A stretch of DNA of 64,000 bases, from the NCBI RefSeq assembly GCF_014197035.1, contig NZ_JACIEU010000001.1, positions 367,037-431,036 of the forward strand, given 5' to 3'. This document shows, piece after piece, positions 39,569 to 49,072 of this stretch. This DNA is from Sphingobium scionense (lineage in GTDB: Bacteria; Pseudomonadota; Alphaproteobacteria; Sphingomonadales; Sphingomonadaceae). The first letter of the stretch is position 1; each line of letters begins with the position of its first letter. The notes beneath the pieces were generated by a model that was not told the origin of the DNA, searched no databases, and saw only the letters and a program-made list of their open reading frames with translations. A program made the position numbers and the translations under genes.

Positions 39569-40144
39569 ATGGTCAAGCTCAACAAGATCTACACCCGCAC
39601 CGGGGACGCGGGCACCACCGGTCTGGTCGATGGATCGCGCCTGCCCAAACATGCGCCGCGCATGCAGGCGGTGGGCGACGTGGACGAGGCGAACAGCGCG
39701 ATCGGCCTCGCCATCCTCGCGATCGGCGACCTGCCCGAGGCGGCCTGGCTGACCACCATCCAGAACGACCTGTTCGATCTGGGCGCGGACCTCGCCACCC
39801 CGATTCCGGACGGCGCGGACGAGCCCTGGGCACTACGCATCATTGCCAGCCAGGTCGCACGACTGGAGCGGCAGATCGACGACATGAACGCCGATCTTGC
39901 TCCGCTCGACAGTTTCATCCTGCCCGGCGGCAGTCCGGCCGCCGCCGCCGTCCACCTCGCCCGTGCGATCACCCGCCGGGCCGAGCGCAGCGCAACGGCC
40001 GCCGCCGCCGATGTCGCGCTCAATCCGCAGGCGCTGGCCTATCTCAACCGCCTGTCGGACCTGCTGTTCGTCCTCGCCCGCCGGCTGAACGACCATGGCG
40101 CGCGGGATGTTAAATGGGTGCCGGGCGCATCAAGACAGGTCTGA
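39569..40144 (+). CDS. Cob(I)alamin adenosyltransferase, PduO type
   Basis: A 191-residue PduO-type ATP:corrinoid adenosyltransferase, making adenosylcobalamin. The N-terminal YTRTGDAGTTGL motif binds ATP and the C-terminal RRAER segment is typical. Starts 6 bases after the HIG1-like gene, so part of the gluQRS operon. Cobalamin use is implied; no other cobalamin genes are in the window. Confidence 0.92.
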   Translation: MVKLNKIYTRTGDAGTTGLVDGSRLPKHAPRMQAVGDVDEANSAIGLAILAIGDLPEAAWLTTIQNDLFDLGADLATPIPDGADEPWALRIIASQVARLERQIDDMNADLAPLDSFILPGGSPAAAAVHLARAITRRAERSATAAAADVALNPQALAYLNRLSDLLFVLARRLNDHGARDVKWVPGASRQV

Positions 40145-40270
40145 TTTCAACGACCTGGCTACCATCGCACACGCTTTGCCTTGCACCGCAACATTAACCC
40201 TATTCATTCAGGGCGCGTTTAGCCAATTCTCCAAATTTGCGGGTTATTCGCAATTAGTGAGAGGGCCAAG

Positions 40271-41125
40271 ATGCAATTCTATCTGGCAACATCCTTCATC
40301 TTTCCGCGCAGCCTGCGCCTGCGCCTGTTCGCACTCTGCTTCGTCGCCACCCATCTGCCGCTGATCGGCTATATCAGCTGGGGGATGGCGACCGGCCGGA
40401 TCGCGCTGGCCGAATTCCTGCTGTTGCTGACCGCCACGTTGATCGGCACGATCATGGCGCTGATGGGCATCGGCGCGCTGCTGAGCCCGATCCATGCGCT
40501 GGCCGATACGCTGCGCTCCGACAGTCCGGAGGCGCCGGTCCTGCCCGAAGTCGGTGATGTGATCCGTACCCTCTATGCCGGCGTCCACCGTGCCGCGACA
40601 TCGACCCGCGCCCAGATGGAGGAGTTGCAAGTGGCGGCCCATGAAGACCCGCTGACCGGCATCGCCAACCGGCGCGGCCTGCTGGCCCAGATCGATGAAC
40701 TGCCGACCGAGAAGCGCCAGGGCTGTATCGCCATCATCGACATCGATCATTTCAAGCAGGTCAATGACCGGCTGGGCCATGACGAGGGCGACCGGGTGCT
40801 GCGCGATTTCGCCACCCGCCTGTCCGCGCAGATCCGGCGCATCGACATGGTCGCGCGCTGGGGCGGCGAGGAATTTGCGGTCTTCTTCCAGAATTGCATC
40901 GAGGATGAGGCGAGCTGGTCGCTGGCGCGCCTGGCCGAGCAGATTCGCGAGCATCCGCTGGGCGATGTCGATGGGCGCCCGATCACCTTTTCCGCCGGCA
41001 TCTGCCGCTGGAAGGGCGAGGAGATGGACGAGGTGCTGCGCCTGGCCGACCAAGCGCTGTACGAAGCCAAGGCCAATGGCCGCAACCAGCTGCGTCGCGC
41101 CCGGCCGGAGCGCACCGCCGCCTGA
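40271..41125 (+). CDS. Membrane diguanylate cyclase (GGDEF)
   Basis: Makes cyclic di-GMP. 284 residues: two N-terminal membrane helices (about residues 8-75) then a GGDEF domain with HEDPLTGIANRRGLL at its start and the active-site signature GGEEF. An RRID tetrad five residues before GGEEF gives an inhibitory I-site, so product feedback is likely. The sensing domain is minimal. It sits 93 bases upstream of egtB. Confidence 0.9.
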   Translation: MQFYLATSFIFPRSLRLRLFALCFVATHLPLIGYISWGMATGRIALAEFLLLLTATLIGTIMALMGIGALLSPIHALADTLRSDSPEAPVLPEVGDVIRTLYAGVHRAATSTRAQMEELQVAAHEDPLTGIANRRGLLAQIDELPTEKRQGCIAIIDIDHFKQVNDRLGHDEGDRVLRDFATRLSAQIRRIDMVARWGGEEFAVFFQNCIEDEASWSLARLAEQIREHPLGDVDGRPITFSAGICRWKGEEMDEVLRLADQALYEAKANGRNQLRRARPERTAA

Positions 41126-41218
41126 TTCTGCGCCGCAACAAGGCGGCAAGGAACCGAGCTGCCCGGTCATGCGCTTACCCCTTGCGAGAGCGGTGCAACC
41201 GTATCGAAAGGGGCGTGC

Positions 41219-42487
41219 ATGGCCAAAATCTGGATCCAGCCCGGACAGGATGCGCTGGCGGAACGCTATCGCGCCGTCCGCGCGCTGACGCAGGCGCTGG
41301 CAGCGCCGCTGTCCGACGCGGATGCCACGGTGCAGTCGATGCCCGACGCATCGCCCGCCAAATGGCATCTGGCCCATGTCAGCTGGTTCTTCGAGACATT
41401 TGTCCTGCGCGATCATGTCGAGGGCTATCGCCCCTTCGACGACCGCTTCGCCTATCTGTTCAACAGCTATTACGAGGCGGAAGGGCCGCGCCATGCCCGG
41501 CCGATGCGCGGCATGCTGACCCGGCCGAGCCTGAACGACGTGCGCGCCTATCGCGCCCATGTCGATGCCGCGCTGCTGGCCGCCATGCCGCATCTGCCGG
41601 AGGCCGCCTGCACGCTGGTGACGCTGGGGCTGCAGCATGAGCAGCAGCATCAGGAATTGCTGCTGACCGACCTGCAGCATCTTTTTTCGCTCAATCCCAT
41701 CGCGCCCGCCCTGTTCGACGCGCCCAGGGCGATGCCCGCGCCGGTCCCCGGACCGCTGCACTGGATCGAGGGGCGCGAGGGGCTGGTCGAAATCGGCGAC
41801 GACGGCAAGACCGGCTTCGCCTTCGATTGCGAGGGGCCGCGCCACAAGGTCTTCCTGCGCCCCCATGCGCTGGCCCACCGGCCGATCACCAATGGCGAAT
41901 GGATCGGCTTCATCGAGGATGGCGGCTATCATGACCCGGCGCTCTGGCTGTCGGATGGCTGGGCCTGGGTCCAGGCGGAAGGGATCGAGGCGCCGCTCTA
42001 CTGGCAGCGCGGCGAACAGGGCTGGATCCGGTTCGGCCTGGACGGGCGCCAGCCGGTCAATCCGGCTGCCCCGGCCTGCCATATCAACCTGTATGAAGCC
42101 GACGCCTATGCCAGTTGGGCGGGCGCGCGCCTGCCGACCGAGGCGGAATGGGAAAGCGCGGCGCTCAACATCGCGCCGACCAGTGGCGAACAACTGGACG
42201 GCGCTGCCTGCCCCCGCCCCCGCGCCGCCGAAGACGGCACCAGCCTGACCCAGATGTTCGGCGATGTGTGGGAATGGACCGGCAGCGCCTATCGCCCCTA
42301 TCCCGGCTTTCGCACCGCCCCCGGCGCGGTCGGCGAATATAATGGCAAGTTCATGTCCGGGCAGTTCGTGCTGAAGGGCGGCAGTTGTGCCACCCCGCGC
42401 GGTCATGTCCGCGCCAGTTACCGCAATTTCTTCCACCCCCATCAACGCTGGCAGTTCACGGGACTGCGGCTGGCCAAGGATCTGTAA
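41219..42487 (+). CDS. egtB: Ergothioneine synthase EgtB
   Basis: Iron-dependent sulfoxide synthase joining hercynine and a thiol in ergothioneine synthesis. 422 residues: an N-terminal DinB-like domain carrying the iron ligands His50, His140 and His144 (KWHLAHVSW and LQHEQQHQE), then a C-terminal formylglycine-enzyme-like domain with LPTEAEWESAAL and FMSGQFVLKGGSC. This spacing fits known EgtB enzymes. egtD follows 5 bases later. Confidence 0.93.
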   Translation: MAKIWIQPGQDALAERYRAVRALTQALAAPLSDADATVQSMPDASPAKWHLAHVSWFFETFVLRDHVEGYRPFDDRFAYLFNSYYEAEGPRHARPMRGMLTRPSLNDVRAYRAHVDAALLAAMPHLPEAACTLVTLGLQHEQQHQELLLTDLQHLFSLNPIAPALFDAPRAMPAPVPGPLHWIEGREGLVEIGDDGKTGFAFDCEGPRHKVFLRPHALAHRPITNGEWIGFIEDGGYHDPALWLSDGWAWVQAEGIEAPLYWQRGEQGWIRFGLDGRQPVNPAAPACHINLYEADAYASWAGARLPTEAEWESAALNIAPTSGEQLDGAACPRPRAAEDGTSLTQMFGDVWEWTGSAYRPYPGFRTAPGAVGEYNGKFMSGQFVLKGGSCATPRGHVRASYRNFFHPHQRWQFTGLRLAKDL

Positions 42488-42492
42488 GCCCC

Positions 42493-43449
42493 ATGCTGCT
42501 GACGCACGACATGCCTGCCACCCGCACCATCGACCCGGCGTTCCGCCGCGACATATTGGCCGGCCTTGCCCGATCGCCCAAGGCGACCCCGCCCATCTGG
42601 TTCTATGACCGGCGCGGATCGGAATTGTTCGAGGATATTACCGATCTGCCCGAATATTATCCGACCCGCACCGAGACCGCACTGCTGGCCGGCCATGGCG
42701 ATGATTTCGCCGCCGCCATCGGTTCCGGCCGGGCGGTAGTGGAATTCGGCGCCGGCAGCGCGCGCAAGACGCCGCATCTGCTGCGTGCGATCGATCCCGC
42801 CGCCTATGTGCCGATCGACATCAGCGGCGATTTCCTGCGCGCCAGCAGCGCCGAACTGGCGAGCGCCTTTCCCGGCCTGCCGGTGCTGCCGCTGGTCGGC
42901 GACTTCACCGGCACATTGGCCCTGCCCGATGCGATCGACGGCCTGCCACGGCTCGGCTTCTTCCCCGGTTCCACCATCGGCAACAGCGAGCCGGACACCG
43001 CCGTCGACCTGCTGCGCGCGATGCGCCGGCTGCTGGGTGACGAGGCGATGCTGCTGATTGGCATGGACCGGATCAAGGATCGCGACCGGCTGATCGCCGC
43101 CTATGACGATGAAGCCGGTGTCACCGCCGCCTTCAACCGCAACCTGCTGGTGCGGATCAACCGCGAACTGGAGGGCGACCTGCCGGTCGATGCCTTTGCC
43201 CATCGCGCCATCTGGAATGACGAGAAGGCGCGGATCGAGATGCACCTGGAAGCGACCGAGCCGCTGCATTTCCATGTCGCGGGCCAATGTTTCCACATGA
43301 AGATGGGCGAGACCATCCATACCGAGAGCAGCCATAAATATGGCGCGCGCGACGAACGGTTGCTGCTGCGTGCGGGCGGGTGGGAACCCACGGCCGAATG
43401 GATGGACCCGGACGGGCTGTTCGCGCTGGTGCTGGCGAAGGCTGGGTAG
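42493..43449 (+). CDS. egtD: Histidine N-alpha-methyltransferase EgtD
   Basis: SAM-dependent enzyme that trimethylates histidine to hercynine, the substrate of EgtB. 318 residues with the SAM site VEFGAGSARKT and the EgtD-type FFPGSTIGN and GMDRIKDRDRLIAAYDD pieces. The ATG at 42493 follows the egtB stop by 5 bases. Together with egtB it gives a two-gene ergothioneine pathway; the final C-S lyase step needs an enzyme from elsewhere. Confidence 0.93.
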   Translation: MLLTHDMPATRTIDPAFRRDILAGLARSPKATPPIWFYDRRGSELFEDITDLPEYYPTRTETALLAGHGDDFAAAIGSGRAVVEFGAGSARKTPHLLRAIDPAAYVPIDISGDFLRASSAELASAFPGLPVLPLVGDFTGTLALPDAIDGLPRLGFFPGSTIGNSEPDTAVDLLRAMRRLLGDEAMLLIGMDRIKDRDRLIAAYDDEAGVTAAFNRNLLVRINRELEGDLPVDAFAHRAIWNDEKARIEMHLEATEPLHFHVAGQCFHMKMGETIHTESSHKYGARDERLLLRAGGWEPTAEWMDPDGLFALVLAKAG

Positions 43450-43772
43450 AATCTGCCGGGGAATTTCACGCGACAGTCGAAGTTCACAGTGTCGTGGGGC
43501 CGATTCCGGCCAAATGCGCCGGCTATGCGCCTGCCACGCACCGGTGAAGCGACAGGGACGCGACAATCGGGTCAGGGCGAAGCGCCTTCGACGCGACACG
43601 GACGCGACAGCGAGGCGACAGTGAAGCGACACCGGGCGGTTGAAGCGCAATGGTGCGGGGTAGGAATGAAGCGCGGTTTCCATCACCCAGGATAGATCAG
43701 AGAAAGGCCGAGTAGGAAAGCGAGGGCGAGGCTGTTGCCGCGACCCGGCAACTGGCATCCGGAGCGAAGATA
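43450..43772. other. Gene-free region with GCGACA repeats
   Basis: No gene seen. GCGACA occurs seven times between 43470 and 43631, at irregular spacing, mostly on the plus strand. Beyond that the region is ordinary GC-rich DNA leading into the parDE promoter. Confidence 0.5.
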
Positions 43773-43793
43773 CGATATGATAAAATCATATCG
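43773..43793. promoter_or_regulatory. parDE operator palindrome
   Basis: A perfect 9-base inverted repeat CGATATGAT / ATCATATCG with AAA between, AT-rich, ending 14 bases before the parD start. This is the expected site for autorepression by the ParD antitoxin or the ParDE complex. Confidence 0.7.
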
Positions 43794-43807
43794 AATTGGA
43801 GGCAGGC

Positions 43808-44056
43808 ATGGCCGCGAAAGCAATCACCGTGACGCTGGGCGAAATGACATCCCATGCCGAGCGCCATCTGGCGTCCGGCCGCTATGCATCCATGAGTGAA
43901 GTCATGCGCGCCGGTCTGCGCGCGCTGGATCGCGAAGAGGCCGTATTGGACGAACTGGTGCGCGTCCGCGTGGCAGAAGCGCTAGCCGATCCACGGCCCC
44001 CGATGCCACTCGACAAGGCATTTGCGCAGGTCAGGGCCGCGATCGACAAGACATGA
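43808..44056 (+). CDS. parD: ParD-family antitoxin
   Basis: An 82-residue antitoxin with an N-terminal ribbon-helix-helix (AITVTLGEMTSHAERHLASGRYASMSEVMRAGLRALDREE) that binds DNA, and a C-terminal acidic/proline tail that would wrap the toxin. ATG 43808 has GGAGG upstream. Its stop overlaps the toxin start as ATGA. Confidence 0.92.
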   Translation: MAAKAITVTLGEMTSHAERHLASGRYASMSEVMRAGLRALDREEAVLDELVRVRVAEALADPRPPMPLDKAFAQVRAAIDKT

Positions 44057-44358
44057 GCCATCATGTCCAATTGTCGGCATTGGCGATCGAGGATCTGATT
44101 GCGATTCACCATTGGGTGCGTGCGGAGGCCGACCTCGCCACGGCCGACCGCTATCTGGCCCGGATCGAGGAGCGCATAATCGCGCTGTCCGACTTCCCCG
44201 ATCGCGGATCTCCGCGCGATGATCTGATCGCGGGCCTGAGGACACTGACCTTCGAGCGCCGGCTATTGATCGCCTATCATGTGGACGGAGAGATCGTCAC
44301 CATCCAGCGCGTCATCCATGCGGTCCGCGATCTGGGGCCGATGCTTCAGACACCCTGA
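44053..44358 (+). CDS. parE: ParE-family toxin
   Basis: A 101-residue RelE/ParE-superfamily toxin (DNA gyrase poison in studied members). Family features: SALAIEDLIAIHHWV, a central RIEERI helix, FPDRGSPRDDL, and the C-terminal strand LLIAYHVDGEIVTIQRVIHAVRDL. Translationally coupled to ParD by a 4-base overlap. It overlaps the end of the convergent HAD gene by 13 bases. Confidence 0.91.
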   Translation: MSHHVQLSALAIEDLIAIHHWVRAEADLATADRYLARIEERIIALSDFPDRGSPRDDLIAGLRTLTFERRLLIAYHVDGEIVTIQRVIHAVRDLGPMLQTP

Positions 44359-45089
44359 CGCTGCCCAGCCTGTTCCGTCGCCAGCAGCAGGTCGCGCAGA
44401 TCGTGCAGGCTGGGCAGGACCGCGCTGGCCGCCAGGACCAGTTCCTCGGTCGGGGGGAGGAGGTCGGGGATCATCACTGTCGCCATGCCCGCCGCCACCC
44501 CGGCGCGAACGCCGGCATGGCTGTCCTCCACCGCGACGCAATCGGCCGGATCGACGCCCAGACGCTCAGCCGCCAGCAGATAAGGCTGCGGATCGGGCTT
44601 GGGGCGATCGACGTCATTGCGGGTGACGACGGTCTGGAAATAGGGAAGCAGCCCGGCCTTCTCCAGCCGCTGCTGGGCATAGGGGGCCATGGTCGAGGTC
44701 GCGATCGCCATCGGGATGCCGACCTTGGCCAGATGCTCAAGAATCACCTCCGCGCCCGGCCGCAGCGGAATACCGGCCTCCAACGCGGCGACGAACAGCG
44801 CATCGCTGTCGGCATAGAATTGATCGACCGGGAAGTCCGGCCCCATGCGGTCGGCCAGCATCCGCAGATTCTCGTCGCGATGGATGCCGACCATCGACAG
44901 CAGCAGCTCGTCCGACATCGGCCAGCCCATCGCCGCGCCGGTGCGGGCGAAGGCGTCGCGATGCGCGTCCTCCGTATCCAGCAGCGTGCCGTCCATGTCG
45001 AAAATGACGGCGCGGATCGGGTTGGGCAGCGCAGCGGCGGCTTGCGGCGGCGCGTCGGAAAGGGATGCGGTGCTTGCCATGCCCTTCAT
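44346..45089 (-). CDS. HAD-family phosphatase (beta-phosphoglucomutase-like)
   Basis: A 247-residue HAD-superfamily hydrolase. Motif I is DMDGTLLDTED, motif II IATSTMAPY, motif III in RPKPDPQPY, motif IV EDSHAGVRAG. The cap-inserted layout resembles phosphoglycolate phosphatase/beta-phosphoglucomutase relatives. The N-terminus has a 20-residue Ala-rich leader. Start may be 9 bases inside (MASTAS). Confidence 0.85.
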   Translation of the reverse strand: MKGMASTASLSDAPPQAAAALPNPIRAVIFDMDGTLLDTEDAHRDAFARTGAAMGWPMSDELLLSMVGIHRDENLRMLADRMGPDFPVDQFYADSDALFVAALEAGIPLRPGAEVILEHLAKVGIPMAIATSTMAPYAQQRLEKAGLLPYFQTVVTRNDVDRPKPDPQPYLLAAERLGVDPADCVAVEDSHAGVRAGVAAGMATVMIPDLLPPTEELVLAASAVLPSLHDLRDLLLATEQAGQRQGV

Positions 45090-45163
45090 ATGATGTGTGC
45101 GCTGCAATATTTCCATTGCAAAGCGCGCCATCAGGCCTGCAAAAATCCTATTGCAGCCGCGTT

Positions 45164-46219
45164 CTACTCGACGACCTGCGCAGTCCAGATGGGAATCCAG
45201 CGCCAGGCGCCCCGGCATTCGCCCATGCTGGTCGCTTCGGTCAGGCGGAAGCGGCTGCCATCCCAGACATAGGTCTGGCTGGTGCCGCAATCGCCGATGC
45301 CGCGCCCTTTGGCGAAGCTTTGCAGCAGCGACTTTTCGGGTGCCCAGCCGGCATTGACCAGGGTGGGATGGCCGATCTCTTCCGTGCCCCAGCCGGGCGC
45401 ATAGTCGAACGGCGCGAAGCGGAAGCTGCGGCGGCCCGGAATGCCGCTGGCGATCACCGGCACGGTGGTGAAATTATAGGCGCCAGAGCCACAGGGGACC
45501 AGGATCAGCGTGTCATTCTTCGACAGGCGGTGCAGTTCGGACTGGCCATTGGCCATCTCGTCGGTGCAGCCGGTGAACTTGCCGAGCGCAGTGCGTTCCT
45601 CCCGCCACAGTGCGGCCGGGGCATCGCCGGTCGCGATGACCGCGCGATGGATTGCCGGCGTCGGCGGCGCGACCCGCACCGCCAGCGGCCCGAGCGGCCC
45701 GGTCGCGACCAGCGCGGTGGTGGTGCCGGCCCGGCCCTGACGCGCATCCATGTAGCGGATCGCCGCGCCCGCACCCGCGAGCGAGGGACGACCGAGCGAG
45801 CGGTTGCCGGTGCGCACTTCCATCGTGCTGCCGCGTGCCATGGCGATCGCCAGCGCCGACGCCTGCGGCCCGCGCAAGGTGGCATCGCCATCGCGCGCGG
45901 TCACCGTCGCGACCTTGCGGCCATCGACCAGGAAACTGACGTCGGAGGAACCCTTGGCATCGCGGCTGACCCAGACTTCGGCCGCAGCATCGGGACCGGC
46001 CGAACGGGCGACGCCGACCATCACCGGATTGTCGGGCCAGTCGCTGCCGGGCAGCAGCGACACCGCCTCGCACCGGTTGCGATTGTCGCAACCGATGGTC
46101 CAGTCCTTGTAGGTTTCGAGCGTGCCAGGCTTGGGCGCGGGCGCATTGGTCTGCGCCGTTGCCATGCCAATGGTGCCGATGGCCGTTAAGACGACCGCGA
46201 AAAATCTAAGTTCCCCCAT
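45164..46219 (-). CDS. DUF1176 exported protein
   Basis: A 351-residue protein with a signal peptide (MGELRFFAVVLTAIGTIGMATA) and a DUF1176 domain. Typical segments: KDWTIGCDNRNRCEAVSLL and a C-terminal GDCGTSQTYVWDGSRFRLTEAT. Paired cysteines suggest periplasmic disulfides. Function unknown. It follows the nucleoside transporter gene by 67 bases. Confidence 0.8.
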   Translation of the reverse strand: MGELRFFAVVLTAIGTIGMATAQTNAPAPKPGTLETYKDWTIGCDNRNRCEAVSLLPGSDWPDNPVMVGVARSAGPDAAAEVWVSRDAKGSSDVSFLVDGRKVATVTARDGDATLRGPQASALAIAMARGSTMEVRTGNRSLGRPSLAGAGAAIRYMDARQGRAGTTTALVATGPLGPLAVRVAPPTPAIHRAVIATGDAPAALWREERTALGKFTGCTDEMANGQSELHRLSKNDTLILVPCGSGAYNFTTVPVIASGIPGRRSFRFAPFDYAPGWGTEEIGHPTLVNAGWAPEKSLLQSFAKGRGIGDCGTSQTYVWDGSRFRLTEATSMGECRGAWRWIPIWTAQVVE

Positions 46220-46286
46220 CGGTTAACCATAACCGATTTGTTAAGCGGAGGGTAGAGATTCTGTTAAGGAAGCAGAATGATCCAGA

Positions 46287-47600
46287 TCAAAGACTGAGCA
46301 TCAGTCCGGCGAGCGCGGCGCTCATCAGATTGGCGAGGCTGCCGGCGACCAGCGCCTTCAGGCCCAGCTTGGCGATCATCGGCCGCTGATTGGGGGCAAG
46401 GTTGCCGGTCACTGCCATCTGGATCGCGATCGAGCTAAAATTGGCGAAGCCGCACAGCGCAAAGGTGATGATCGCGATGGTCGAGGGCGACAAGGCGCCC
46501 TGCACCTGGCCAAGGTTGATATAGGCGACGAATTCGTTGAGCACGACCTTGGTGCCGAACAGGCCGCCAGCCACCTGCGCCTCGTTCCAGGGAATGTTGA
46601 GCAGATACATGACCGGCGAGAAGACATAGCCGAGCAGTTGCTGGAAGCTGAGTTCGGGATAGCCGAAAATGCCGCCGATGCCGCCCAGGATGCCGTTGGC
46701 CAGCGCCACCAGCGCGACGAAGGCCAGCACCATGGCGCCCACGGCGACAGCGAGTTTGACACCCGTCTGCGCGCCCTGTGCCGCCGCCATGATCAGGTTG
46801 GCGGGCTTTTCCTCGTCATGGGTGGCAACCGGCATCGGCTCGCCCGGCGTGGTTTCCGCGTTCAGCACCGCCGCGACCGCTGCGGCGCGGCGCGTTTCGG
46901 GCAGATGGATATCATCTTCCAGCGGCAGTTCGGGTTCGCATTCCGGCTCGTCCGGCATCATGATCTTGGCCATCAGCAAGCCGCCGGGTGCCGCCATGAA
47001 GCTGGCCGCGAGCAGATAGTCGATCTTGATCCCCATCGAGGCATAGGCGGCAAGAATGGTGCCGGCGACGCCGGCCATGCCGCTGGTCATCACCGCGAAC
47101 AGTTGCGGCCCGTTGAGGCCGGCGAGATAGGGACGGATCACCAGCGGGCTTTCGCTCTGGCCGACGAAGATGTTGGCGGCAGCGCACAGGCTTTCCACCT
47201 TGGACACGCCCGTCACCTTCTCGATCGCGCCGCCGACCCAGCGGACGACGAACTGCATGATGCCCAGATAATAGAGGATCGACACCAGGCTGGCGAAGAA
47301 GATGATCACCGGCAGCGCCGCGATGGCAAAGCTGGCGCCGCCGATTTCGGGCTTGGCCAACGGGCCGAAGATGAAGTTGGTGCCCGCCTGCGCATAGCCA
47401 AGCAGATTGGCGACGCCGTGCGACATGCCCGCGATTACCGCGCGCCCGGCCGGCACATAGAGCACCAGCAGGGCGATCCCCGCCTGCAGCAGGAAGGCGG
47501 CTCCGACCACGCGCGGCTTGATCGCGCGGCGGTTGGAAGAGAGGGCAAAGGCAATGGCAAGAATCAGCAATATGCCGGCGAGGCCGATGAGAAGATGCAT
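46287..47600 (-). CDS. Concentrative nucleoside transporter
   Basis: A 437-residue membrane transporter of the CNT (NupC) family, importing nucleosides with protons or sodium. Visible motifs: CAAANIFVGQSESPLVIRPYL and SGMAGVAGTILAAYASMGI in the core, and FALCGFANFSSIAIQ near the end. The central region has a ~50-residue acidic insertion (DEPECEPELPLEDD). Divergent from the MFS gene. Confidence 0.92.
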   Translation of the reverse strand: MHLLIGLAGILLILAIAFALSSNRRAIKPRVVGAAFLLQAGIALLVLYVPAGRAVIAGMSHGVANLLGYAQAGTNFIFGPLAKPEIGGASFAIAALPVIIFFASLVSILYYLGIMQFVVRWVGGAIEKVTGVSKVESLCAAANIFVGQSESPLVIRPYLAGLNGPQLFAVMTSGMAGVAGTILAAYASMGIKIDYLLAASFMAAPGGLLMAKIMMPDEPECEPELPLEDDIHLPETRRAAAVAAVLNAETTPGEPMPVATHDEEKPANLIMAAAQGAQTGVKLAVAVGAMVLAFVALVALANGILGGIGGIFGYPELSFQQLLGYVFSPVMYLLNIPWNEAQVAGGLFGTKVVLNEFVAYINLGQVQGALSPSTIAIITFALCGFANFSSIAIQMAVTGNLAPNQRPMIAKLGLKALVAGSLANLMSAALAGLMLSL

Positions 47601-47761
47601 GAAGCGCTTTCGCGGGAATGGGCAAACCGCGCGACTATACAGGGCCAGCGGAGGGAAACCAGTAGCGAATCCCGCCCCGCGATATAAATGAGATAGCCTC
47701 GCTTTTTATGGACAAATCGAGCAGAACCATGGCGACAGACAAGATGCGATGGGGAGAGGCG

Positions 47762-49009
47762 ATGCTGATGGAAACCGACAAGCCCGGTGCCGCTACGGAA
47801 TGGCGGCGTCATTATATGCTGCCGATCGCGGCCGCGCTCGGCTACGCCACCAGCGTCATCCATATCTATGGGCTTGGCCCCTATATCCAGCCGATCAGCG
47901 ACCAGTTTGGCTGGACGCGGACGCAGGTGACGGTGGGCCTGACCCTGTCCACCCTGGTCCAGGCCGTTTTTTCCGTGCCGATCGGCCTGATGGTCGACCG
48001 GCTGGGGCCGCGCCTGTTCGGGCTGGTCGGCGTGCTGCTGACCTGCGGCGCCTTTGCCCTGCTCGGCACGGCGACCGGCAGCCCCGGCCAATGGTATCTG
48101 CTCTGGGCGCTGCTGGCGCTCGCCACCCTGCCGGTGCAGGCGACGATCTGGACTAGTGCGGTCGCCACCCGGTTCGAGGCGTCACGCGGCCTGGCCTTCG
48201 CCATCACCCTGTGCGGCGCATCGATCGCGGTCGCCATCTTCCCGCTGATGGGCAGTTGGCTGATCGGCCAATATGGCTGGCAGCGCGCCGCGCCGATCCA
48301 GGCGGCGATCTGGGCGGCCTGCAGCTTCCCGCTGATCTTCCTCTTCTTTCGCGGCGCGCGCGACCGGCGGCGCGGCGAGGCCGAGACAGCCAGCGCCGCT
48401 GCGCCCGCGATCGGTGCTACGCTGGCGGAGGGGGTGCGATCCTCCATCTATCATCGGCTGCTGCTCGCCAGCCTGCTCTTCACCTTCACCATCATCGCCC
48501 TGGTCGTGCATTTCGTGCCGATCCTGACCGATCGCGGTGCCGATCCGATGCGGGCGGCCGGCATAGCCTCGGTCGTGGGCCTCTGTTCGATCATCGGTCG
48601 GCTGGCGACCGGGCTGCTGCTCGACCGGTTCCGCGGATCGCTGGTCGGCGCCGGCGTCTTCCTGCTGCCGGCGGCCGCCAGCCTGCTATTGCTGGGCGCC
48701 GGAAACAATGTCGCGCTGCTGATCGCGGCGGCCGCGCTGATCGGCCTGACCCTGGGCGCGGAGGTCGACGTGATCGTCTATCTCACCACCCAGCATTTCG
48801 GGCTGAAGACCTTTGGCGGTCTTTATGGCGGGCTGCTGATGGCGCTGTCGGTCGGCACCGCGACCGGGCCATTGGGCGCGTCGGCGATTTTCGATCGCTT
48901 CGGCAATTATGCGCCCTTCCTGTGGATAACGCTTGTCCTGATGGTCGCCAGCAGCCTGGCGCTTGCCAGCCTGCCCCGCCCGGCCTTTGCCCGGCCGCGC
49001 GGCCATTGA
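47762..49009 (+). CDS. MFS transporter
   Basis: A 415-residue major facilitator with about twelve membrane segments; residues SVIHIYGLGPYIQPISDQFGWTRTQVTVGLTLSTLV cover helices 1-2 and GLMVDRLGPR the conserved loop. ATG 47762 lies just after GGGGAGAGG; earlier starts lack a ribosome site. Substrate unknown; the helix-1/2 pattern resembles monocarboxylate/oxalate-type carriers. Confidence 0.83.
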   Translation: MLMETDKPGAATEWRRHYMLPIAAALGYATSVIHIYGLGPYIQPISDQFGWTRTQVTVGLTLSTLVQAVFSVPIGLMVDRLGPRLFGLVGVLLTCGAFALLGTATGSPGQWYLLWALLALATLPVQATIWTSAVATRFEASRGLAFAITLCGASIAVAIFPLMGSWLIGQYGWQRAAPIQAAIWAACSFPLIFLFFRGARDRRRGEAETASAAAPAIGATLAEGVRSSIYHRLLLASLLFTFTIIALVVHFVPILTDRGADPMRAAGIASVVGLCSIIGRLATGLLLDRFRGSLVGAGVFLLPAAASLLLLGAGNNVALLIAAAALIGLTLGAEVDVIVYLTTQHFGLKTFGGLYGGLLMALSVGTATGPLGASAIFDRFGNYAPFLWITLVLMVASSLALASLPRPAFARPRGH

Positions 49010-49072
49010 CATAAAGCGCTACAAAGCCGCCACGTCGAGACATTGCAGGGATATATGGTGCGCCTAGTCCTG

